Made by a program: the position numbers and the translations under genes
Assembly: GCF_002213425.1 (NCBI RefSeq)
Contig: NZ_NJGV01000002.1
Coordinates: 310,001 to 374,000 of the forward strand
From: Herbaspirillum aquaticum
Lineage (GTDB): Bacteria; Pseudomonadota; Gammaproteobacteria; Burkholderiales; Burkholderiaceae_D
Length of the DNA: 64,000 nucleotides
Reading direction: 5' to 3'
The notes under the pieces: generated by a model
Database searches by the model: none
Told to the model about the DNA's origin: nothing
What the model saw: the letters and a program-made list of their open reading frames with translations, nothing else
Shown here: in pieces, positions 58,319 through 64,000 of the stretch
Numbering within the stretch: position 1 is the stretch's first letter
How the letters are laid out: each line of letters starts with the position of its first letter

Positions 58319-59539
58319 ATGCGGCGGATGGTCTTTCCCTGGCTGCTCTTTGCCCTGGTGCTGCTGGTCGCGCCGCTGGTATTTGCGCAGAGTGCGGCCT
58401 TGTCGCTGCTCTCGCAGATGGGCACGATGGTGCTGCTCTGCCTTTCGTACAACATGCTGCTGGGAGAGGGCGGCATGCTCTCTTTCGGGCATGCGGTGTA
58501 TTCCGGGTTGGGGGCCTTCGGGGCCATCCATCTCATGAACCGCATGGCCGATGGCGTGCTGGCCTTTCCGATGACGCTGGTGCCGCTGGCGGGCGGCCTG
58601 ACCGGAGCGCTCTGTGCGGTGGTGCTGGGCTATCTCACCACGCGCCGCGCCGGCACCACCTTTGCCATGATCACGCTGGGGCTGGTGGAACTGGTCTCAG
58701 CCTGCGTGCTGATGTTTCCCGAGGTCTTCGGCGGCGAGGGTGGCATTTCCGGCAACCGCGTCATCGGCGAGCCCGTGCTGGGGATCAGCTACGGGCCGCA
58801 GATCCAGGTGTATTACCTGATCGCCGGCTGGCTGCTGGTCTGCGCCATGGCCATCTGCGCGCTGCGCCACACGCCCCTGGGCCGCATCCTCAATGCCGTG
58901 CGCGACAACCCCGAACGTGCCGCCTTCATCGGCTACGACCCGCAACGGGTGCGCTACCTGGCGCTGATCCTGTCGGCCTTCTTTGCGGGGGTCTCGGGCG
59001 GGCTCTCGGCCATCAATTTCGAGATCGTCAGCGCCGAATACGTGGGCGCGCTGCGCTCGGGCGCCATCCTGCTCTTTACCTTCATCGGCGGCACCGCCTA
59101 TTTCTACGGGCCCATCGTGGGCGGCGTGGTGGGCGTGCTGTTTTCTTCCTGGCTGTCGGCCTATACGCAGGCCTGGCAGTTCTACCTGGGCGCGTTCTTC
59201 ATCCTCATCGTCATGACCACGCCGGGCGGACTGGCCAGCCTCATCGACCGCGCCTGGCATCTGCGCTATGGCGACATCGATGCCAGCCGCGCGCTGCGCC
59301 TGGGGCTGTGGCTGGCAGGGGCCCTGTGTGCGCTGGCCGGGCTCATCCTGGCCACCGAAATGGCCTATCAGGCCAGCCTGGGCAGCCTGGCCGAAACAGG
59401 CGCAGGTGCCGCGCCCTTGCTGTTGTGGGGCTGGCGCATCGACGTGCATGCGCCTTTTCCGTGGGTGATCGCGGTGTTGTGCATGGCGGCGGGAACAGCG
59501 ATGCTCATGGCTTGGCATCGCCACGGGAGGCCGCGATGA
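58319..59539 (+). CDS. livM: Branched-chain amino acid-type ABC permease LivM
   Basis: A 406-aa inner-membrane permease: LLCLSYNMLLGEGGMLSFGHAVYSGLGAFGA and LRHTPLGRILNAVRDNPERAAFIGYDP are the LivM signatures. The C-terminal about 100 residues extend past the usual end with two extra hydrophobic segments. It is 3 bp after livH and overlaps livG by 4 bases. Confidence 0.93.
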   Translation: MRRMVFPWLLFALVLLVAPLVFAQSAALSLLSQMGTMVLLCLSYNMLLGEGGMLSFGHAVYSGLGAFGAIHLMNRMADGVLAFPMTLVPLAGGLTGALCAVVLGYLTTRRAGTTFAMITLGLVELVSACVLMFPEVFGGEGGISGNRVIGEPVLGISYGPQIQVYYLIAGWLLVCAMAICALRHTPLGRILNAVRDNPERAAFIGYDPQRVRYLALILSAFFAGVSGGLSAINFEIVSAEYVGALRSGAILLFTFIGGTAYFYGPIVGGVVGVLFSSWLSAYTQAWQFYLGAFFILIVMTTPGGLASLIDRAWHLRYGDIDASRALRLGLWLAGALCALAGLILATEMAYQASLGSLAETGAGAAPLLLWGWRIDVHAPFPWVIAVLCMAAGTAMLMAWHRHGRPR

Positions 59540-60294
59540 CTGCGCCGGCTCCCTTGATCCTGCAGGGTGTGTACAAGGCCTTCGACCGCAGCGAGATCCT
59601 GCGCGGCGTCGACCTGCAATTGCAGCCCGGCGAGCGCTGTGCGCTGATCGGGCCCAATGGGGCGGGCAAGTCCAGTCTCTTTCACGTCATCTCGGGCCGC
59701 TATCGTGCCGATGCCGGCCGGGTGCTGCTGCATGGGCGCGACATCACCCACGCAGCGCCGCAACAGATCAATCGCCTGGGCCTGGCGCGCAGCTTCCAGA
59801 TCACCAGCCTGTTCCCGCGCCTGAGCGCCTTCGAGAACGTGCGTTGCGCGCTCCTGTGGACGCTGGGCTATCGCTATGCCTTCTGGCGCCGCATCGGCCG
59901 GTTGCGCGACGCCAGCGAGCGGGCGCTGTCGGTACTGGAGAAGGTCGGCCTGGCCGCGCGAGCGCAAGTGGTCGCGGGTGAACTGAGCTATGCCGAGCAG
60001 CGCGCCCTGGAGCTGGCCGTGACCATTGCGGCCGACGCCTCCGTGATCCTGCTCGATGAACCGACCGCCGGCATGAGCCGCGCCGAGAGTGCGGCCATGG
60101 TGGCGCTGATCCGCGAGGTCACCGCCGGCAAGACCCTGCTGATGGTGGAACACGACATGCAGGTGGTCTTCGGCCTGGCCGACCGCATCGCGGTCATGGA
60201 CAACGGCCGCGTGATCGCCTGCGACAGCGCCGAGCGCATCCGCGCCAATCCGCATGTGCAGGCGCTGTACCTGGACCGGAGGCGCCATGGATAA
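59536..60294 (+). CDS. livG: Branched-chain amino acid-type ABC ATPase LivG
   Basis: A 252-aa ATPase: Walker A GPNGAGKSSLFHVISG, signature LSYAEQRALELAVTIA, Walker B VILLDEPTAGMS and MVEHDM switch. The start at 59536 overlaps livM by 4 bases and has GGGAGG before it. It overlaps livF by 8 bases. Confidence 0.93.
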   Translation: MTAPAPLILQGVYKAFDRSEILRGVDLQLQPGERCALIGPNGAGKSSLFHVISGRYRADAGRVLLHGRDITHAAPQQINRLGLARSFQITSLFPRLSAFENVRCALLWTLGYRYAFWRRIGRLRDASERALSVLEKVGLAARAQVVAGELSYAEQRALELAVTIAADASVILLDEPTAGMSRAESAAMVALIREVTAGKTLLMVEHDMQVVFGLADRIAVMDNGRVIACDSAERIRANPHVQALYLDRRRHG

Positions 60295-61003
60295 ATCCCC
60301 TGCGCTGCTGAGGGTCCATGACTTGCAGGCCTGGTATGGCCAGAGCCATGTGCTGCATGGCGTGTCGCTGGAGGTGGGGCGCGGCGAGATCGTCAGTGTC
60401 CTGGGCCGCAACGGCGCGGGACGATCAACCCTGCTCAAGGCCCTGATGGGCCAGGTGCGCAGTACCGGCGACATCGATTTTGAGGGCCGTCCCCTGGCCG
60501 GGCTGCCGACCTACACCATCGCTCAGCGTGGTATCGGCTATGTGCCGGAAAGCCGCGATGTCTTTCCCGCACTCACCGTGCAGCAAAACCTGCTGCTGGG
60601 CCGCAAGCGCGGGCCGGCGGCGGCCGAAGGCTGGCGTGAAGACGAAGTGCTCGCACTCTTCCCGGCCCTGGAACGGCGCTACAAGGTGGCCGCCGGCGCC
60701 TTGTCGGGCGGCGAACAGCAGATGCTGGCGCTGGGACGCTCGCTGATGGGCAATCCGGTCCTGCTGCTTATCGACGAACCGACCGAAGGGCTCTCGCCGC
60801 AGATGGTCGAGCAGGTGGCGCATTGCCTGGAACTGCTGCGCCAGCGCCAGGTGGCGGTGCTGCTGATCGAGCAGAAGCAGGCGCTGGCGCTGGAGATGTC
60901 GCAGCGGGTCTATGTGATGGGACGCGGCGAGATGGTCTTCGAAGGGGCGCCCGTCCAACTGGCGGCGGCCCCGGCCTTGCAGCAGGAGTGGCTGGCGCTC
61001 TGA
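60287..61003 (+). CDS. livF: Branched-chain amino acid-type ABC ATPase LivF, variant Walker A
   Basis: A 238-aa ATPase: signature LSGGEQQMLALGRSLM, Walker B VLLLIDEPTEGLSP. The Walker A reads LGRNGAGRSTLLKAL, where Arg46 replaces the usual catalytic Lys. The rest of the ATP site is intact. Pairing with the normal LivG could leave one hydrolytic site. No LivJ/LivK-type binding protein is present in the cluster, so the substrate is not known; urea- or aromatic-type substrates are possible too. Confidence 0.92.
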   Translation: MDKSPALLRVHDLQAWYGQSHVLHGVSLEVGRGEIVSVLGRNGAGRSTLLKALMGQVRSTGDIDFEGRPLAGLPTYTIAQRGIGYVPESRDVFPALTVQQNLLLGRKRGPAAAEGWREDEVLALFPALERRYKVAAGALSGGEQQMLALGRSLMGNPVLLLIDEPTEGLSPQMVEQVAHCLELLRQRQVAVLLIEQKQALALEMSQRVYVMGRGEMVFEGAPVQLAAAPALQQEWLAL

Positions 61004-61109
61004 AGACAGGGCGGATGAAAGGCGGCATTTCTCGCGCAGCCGCGATGGCTGTGCCTGCCGCGTGCGCGCACAATCGCCGCTCTAGCCGAACGCTGACCGG
61101 GAGATGTGC

Positions 61110-61391
61110 ATGCTGCTCTGGACCCTGCTGATTTGCCTCGCCATTCTCGCCCTCTACGCCGCCGATCGCGCCTGGCTGCGCCATGTGCAGCGCGAGGACT
61201 TGCCCTTGTCCGATCCGCAGGGCTATCTGGAGATGACCGCCCGCATGACCGAACTCTGCCACGGCGACCGTGCGCGGGTAGACCAGCTCATTGCCCGCCA
61301 GCGCCAGCGTTTTCCGCAGGCGGCGCATGCCGAACTGGTGCGGCTGGCCATGCGCCAGTTGCTGGAACCGCAATCGGCCAAACACCCCTGA
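61110..61391 (+). CDS. Small membrane-anchored protein of unknown function
   Basis: A 93-aa protein. One hydrophobic segment at the N-terminus (LLWTLLICLAILALYAADRAWL), then a soluble helical part of about 70 residues rich in Arg and Glu. Start at 61110 is chosen since GGGAG lies before it; ATG at 61104 is too close. It follows livF by 106 bp in the same direction. No known family. Confidence 0.65.
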   Translation: MLLWTLLICLAILALYAADRAWLRHVQREDLPLSDPQGYLEMTARMTELCHGDRARVDQLIARQRQRFPQAAHAELVRLAMRQLLEPQSAKHP

Positions 61392-61414
61392 CCCTGTCCG
61401 CAGATCAAAGATGC

Positions 61415-61445
61415 AAAAACGGCGGCCCTTTGCAGCGAGCCGCCG
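61415..61445 (-). terminator. Rho-independent terminator after the MFS gene
   Basis: Stem CGGCGGC with GCCGCCG, 12-base loop, followed on the minus strand by five T. It lies 21 bp after the MFS stop. Confidence 0.85.
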
Positions 61446-61466
61446 GTTGCCGTATCAGTACGAGGA

Positions 61467-62774
61467 TTACTTGTTGACCAGCTTGGCCGGCAAGCTCAGC
61501 GTGAGCAGGCCGCCGATCACCAGCGAGGCTGCCAGCACATACATGCCGGCATTGGTGCTCTGGGTGGTGTCCTTGAGCCAGCCGACCAGGAAGGGGCTGA
61601 CGAAACCGGCCAGGTTGCCCAGCGAATTGATCAGCGCGATGCCGGCCGCAGCGGCGGTGCCCGACAGGAAGGCGGTCGGCAGGCTCCAGAACAGCGGCAG
61701 GGTGGTCAGGATGCCGATGCTGGCCAGGGTCAGCGAGGCCATCGCCAGCGCCGTGTTGTTGCCGTACAGGGTCGACAGCAGCAGGCCGATGCAGCCGATG
61801 AAGGCGGGAATGGCCACGTGCCAGCGGCGTTCGCGGCGGGCGTCGGCGCTGCGGCCGATCAACACCATGGCGGCTGCGGCGAAGGCGTAGGGGATGGCGG
61901 TCAGCAGGCCCACGTTGAGCGGATCGGAGACGCCGGTGGCCTTGATGATGGTGGGCAGCCAGAAGCTCACGCCATACAGGCCCATGACGAAGCAGAAGTA
62001 GATCAGCGCACCCAGCCAGACCCGGCCGTTGGTGAACATGGCACCCAGGGACAGGTGCTCCTTCTGGCTTTCTTCGTGGCTGATGTTGGTTTCCAGCAGG
62101 CGCTTTTCGTCTTCGGTGAGCCACTCGGCATCACGGATGCGATCCTTCATATACAGGATCACCAGGGCGCCCAGGATCAGCGAAGGAATGGCTTCCAGGA
62201 TGAACATCCACTGCCAGCCGGTATGACCCCACACGCCCGGCATGGCGTGCATGATCCAGCCCGACAGCGGTCCGCCGATCACGCCCGAGAGAGCGATGCC
62301 GGTCATGAACAGCGCAGTGATCTTGCCGCGGCGCGCGGCCGGATACCAGTAGGTCAGATACAGGATCACGCCCGGGAAGAAGCCGGCTTCGGCCACCCCC
62401 AGCAGGAAGCGCATGATGTAGAACATTTCCGGGGTGGTGACATAGGCCATCGCGCCCGAGATGATGCCCCAGGTGATCATGATGCGGGCGATCCAGAGCC
62501 GCGCACCGACCTTGTGCAGGATCATGTTGCTGGGCACTTCGAAGACGAAGTAACCCAGGAAGAAGATGCCCGCGCCCAGGCCATAGACGGTATCGCTGAA
62601 CTTCAGGTCCTGCAGCATCTGCAGCTTGGCAAAGCCGACGTTGACCCGGTCCAGGTAGGAAGCCACATAACACAGGAACAGCAGCGGCAGCAGCCGCCAG
62701 GTGACCTTGCTGTAGGTCGCGTCTTCAAAGGATGCGCGTGCGCCGCTGGCGGCTGCGCCTGCTTGGTAGGTCAT
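61467..62774 (-). CDS. MFS transporter, anion:cation symporter (ACS) type
   Basis: A 435-aa, 12-helix inner-membrane transporter of the galactonate/tartrate/phthalate-type ACS family: LLFLCYVASYLDRVNVGFAKL, then GIFFLGYFVFEVPSNMILHKVGARLWIARIM and FLLGVAEAGFFPGVILYLTYWYP. ATG at 62774 has GGAG upstream. It is downstream of the SDR and aldehyde dehydrogenase genes but has its own promoter/operator. A sugar acid or aromatic acid is the likely substrate. Confidence 0.93.
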   Translation of the reverse strand: MTYQAGAAASGARASFEDATYSKVTWRLLPLLFLCYVASYLDRVNVGFAKLQMLQDLKFSDTVYGLGAGIFFLGYFVFEVPSNMILHKVGARLWIARIMITWGIISGAMAYVTTPEMFYIMRFLLGVAEAGFFPGVILYLTYWYPAARRGKITALFMTGIALSGVIGGPLSGWIMHAMPGVWGHTGWQWMFILEAIPSLILGALVILYMKDRIRDAEWLTEDEKRLLETNISHEESQKEHLSLGAMFTNGRVWLGALIYFCFVMGLYGVSFWLPTIIKATGVSDPLNVGLLTAIPYAFAAAAMVLIGRSADARRERRWHVAIPAFIGCIGLLLSTLYGNNTALAMASLTLASIGILTTLPLFWSLPTAFLSGTAAAAGIALINSLGNLAGFVSPFLVGWLKDTTQSTNAGMYVLAASLVIGGLLTLSLPAKLVNK

Positions 62775-62850
62775 GTCTCGCTCCAGATATTGTTTGACGT
62801 GTCGTTGTTGTACGCCGACGGTTCTTTGTGACCGCTTGACGGTGCCACGC

Positions 62851-62893
62851 ATTGTAGGCGCGGTGAGGACATTGTCAAATCAATATCCTCACC
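62851..62893 (-). promoter_or_regulatory. MFS promoter inside a near-perfect inverted repeat
   Basis: On the minus strand, TTGACA (62878-62873), a 16-bp spacer and TACAAT (62856-62851) form a near-consensus promoter. A repeat GGTGAGGACATTG at 62862-62874 and its inverted copy at 62881-62893 (12 of 13 match, 6-base centre) covers the -35 and spacer. This is a likely repressor operator. Confidence 0.7.
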
Positions 62894-62922
62894 GATCGCA
62901 TGAAGATTTTTGCAGTGCGGTC

Positions 62923-63681
62923 TTATACGCAGCGTCCGCCATCGACCTCGATGCACACTCCGGTGACGAACTGTGCCTCATCCGAGCCCAGGTACAGGCA
63001 GGCATTGGCAATGTCTTCCGGGGTGGAGAAGCGGCCCATGGGGATGGTGGCGACGAATTTCTTGCGGTTTTCCGGGGTGTCGGGCACGCCCATGAACTCC
63101 GACAGCAGGCCGGTGGCCGAGATGACCGGATTGACGCAGTTCACGCGGATATTGTCCGGGCCCAGTTCGGCCGCCATCGACTTGCTGGTGGTGATGACCG
63201 CGCCCTTGCTGCCGTTGTACCAGGTCAGGCCCGGGCGCGGGCGGATGCCGGCGGTGGAGGCGATGTTGACGAAAGCACCTCCGCCGACCTGGCGGAAGTA
63301 GGGCACGAAGGTCTTGGCCGAGAGGAAGATGCTTTTCACGTTGACTGCATAGACGCGGTCGAATTCGTCTTCTTCCACTTCCAGCATGGGACGGTTGCGG
63401 TGCGTGGTCCCGGCATTGTTGACGACGATGTCGAGCTTGCCGAAGTGTTCCAGGGCGGTCGCCAGCAGTTGGTCCATGTCGGCGCGCTTGGAGACGTCGG
63501 CCTTGGCGAAGACTGCACGGCCGCCCGCCGCCTTGATCTCTTCGACCACCCGCAGGCCGCCCGTTTCGCCGATATCGGCCACCACGACGGAAGCGCCTTC
63601 ACGGGCATAGGCCTTGGCGATGCCTTCACCGAAACCCGAACCGCCACCGGTGACGATGGCTACCTTGTCTTGCAAACGCAT
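62923..63681 (-). CDS. Short-chain dehydrogenase/reductase
   Basis: A 252-aa classical SDR with the full catalytic set: cofactor motif TGGGSGFG at 11-18, NNAG at 88-91, Asn114, Ser142, and YxxxK as Tyr155 and Lys159. Cofactor preference is likely NAD: Asp36 follows the third strand. It lies between the aldehyde dehydrogenase and MFS genes in one direction, so it probably oxidises an alcohol from the imported substrate. Confidence 0.93.
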   Translation of the reverse strand: MRLQDKVAIVTGGGSGFGEGIAKAYAREGASVVVADIGETGGLRVVEEIKAAGGRAVFAKADVSKRADMDQLLATALEHFGKLDIVVNNAGTTHRNRPMLEVEEDEFDRVYAVNVKSIFLSAKTFVPYFRQVGGGAFVNIASTAGIRPRPGLTWYNGSKGAVITTSKSMAAELGPDNIRVNCVNPVISATGLLSEFMGVPDTPENRKKFVATIPMGRFSTPEDIANACLYLGSDEAQFVTGVCIEVDGGRCV

Positions 63682-63722
63682 GATGTGTCTCCTTGAAAAT
63701 TGCGTGTGTTCAATGAAAGAGT

Positions 63723-64000
63723 TCAGCCGTGGCGGATGGCGATGGTCTTGAGGACCGTGAAGCCATAGAGCGCCTCGAATCCCTTTTCCCGCCCGTGGCC
63801 GCTGGCCTTGACGCCACCGAAGGGCAGTTCCACGCCGCCACCGGCGCCATAGTTGTTGATGAAGACCTGGCCGCTGCGAATGGCGCGCGCCAGCCGCAAC
63901 TGGCGGCCGCCGTCGCGGGTCCAGACGCTGGCCACCAGGCCGTAGTCGGTGCCGTTGGCCAGGGCGATGGCCTCGGCTTCATCCTCGAAGGACATGGCCG
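63723..64000 (-). CDS. Aldehyde dehydrogenase, C-terminal part (cut by the window)
   Basis: The last 92 or so residues of an NAD(P)-dependent aldehyde dehydrogenase: [27 protein letters not shown], then [42 protein letters not shown]. The catalytic Cys lies upstream, outside the window. The SDR gene begins 41 bp after its stop. The two would oxidise an alcohol to acid in two steps. Confidence 0.92.
   Translation of the reverse strand, partial: AMSFEDEAEAIALANGTDYGLVASVWTRDGGRQLRLARAIRSGQVFINNYGAGGGVELPFGGVKASGHGREKGFEALYGFTVLKTIAIRHG

Noticed and set aside
57844..60294. An 816-codon frame running through livH and livM into livG
   Set aside because: Only the last 252 codons (from 59536) match a protein family; the rest is out of frame with the permeases.

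Overview
The window is 64 kb of GC-rich chromosome from a betaproteobacterium, most likely Oxalobacteraceae and Herbaspirillum-like. This is inferred from protein style and gene order (smpB/ratA/rnfH/guaB/guaA, a CpxRA pair, a Burkholderia-type trimeric porin, selO-msrB-yciB-bolA-parvulin). It is not proven by any marker gene. No rRNA, tRNA, CRISPR array, insertion sequence or prophage was recognised. Most of the window is ordinary core chromosome with accessory transport and catabolic modules between housekeeping blocks.

Layout. 1-5.1 kb: end of an unidentified gene, a cpxRA-type envelope-stress pair, a divergent Ser/Pro-rich protein with CpxR-box-like repeats between them, and a TPR/glycosyltransferase-like protein. 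5.1-13 kb: smpB, ratA-rnfH, guaB, guaA, nadB, purT (trans-translation, GMP, NAD and purine synthesis). 13.3-18 kb: a FitA-type antitoxin whose PIN toxin has been cut off by the neighbouring operon, then a CitMHS transporter plus two AtuA-family genes with a divergent LysR regulator. 18-29.7 kb: a complete, atypical chemosensory operon.

The chemosensory operon is the most unusual part. In transcription order it has a NarL-type response regulator, a soluble receptor with two signalling tips, a three-CheW-domain adaptor with a probable internal translation start, CheB, a HEAT-repeat protein, CheR, CheY, CheA, a STAS protein, a second CheY, and a receptor-like protein carrying CheZ-like phosphatase features. 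Several junctions overlap by 1-4 bases. No receptor has a membrane or ligand-binding domain, so the pathway probably reads a cytoplasmic signal or the state of another receptor array. CCTAGG-type dyads lie upstream of the receptor gene and downstream of the NarL-type regulator gene.

30-47 kb: a sugar/osmolyte-type MFS transporter with a periplasmic insert; a 2-aminoethylphosphonate ABC transporter with a PbfD-type oxidase; a TonB-like lipoprotein; a possible small RNA; ppiD; a class I glutamine amidotransferase; tesA/ybbA divergent and overlapping at their start codons; an EamA exporter; Nnr; and a DadA-type dehydrogenase. 47.6-51.7 kb: purL. 51.8-57.2 kb: a porin gene broken by one missing base, then a parvulin, bolA, yciB, msrB and selO. 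57.4-61.4 kb: a livHMGF branched-chain-type ABC transporter without its binding protein, and a small membrane protein. 61.4-64 kb: a catabolic module (MFS transporter, SDR dehydrogenase, aldehyde dehydrogenase cut by the window end) with a strong promoter embedded in an inverted repeat.
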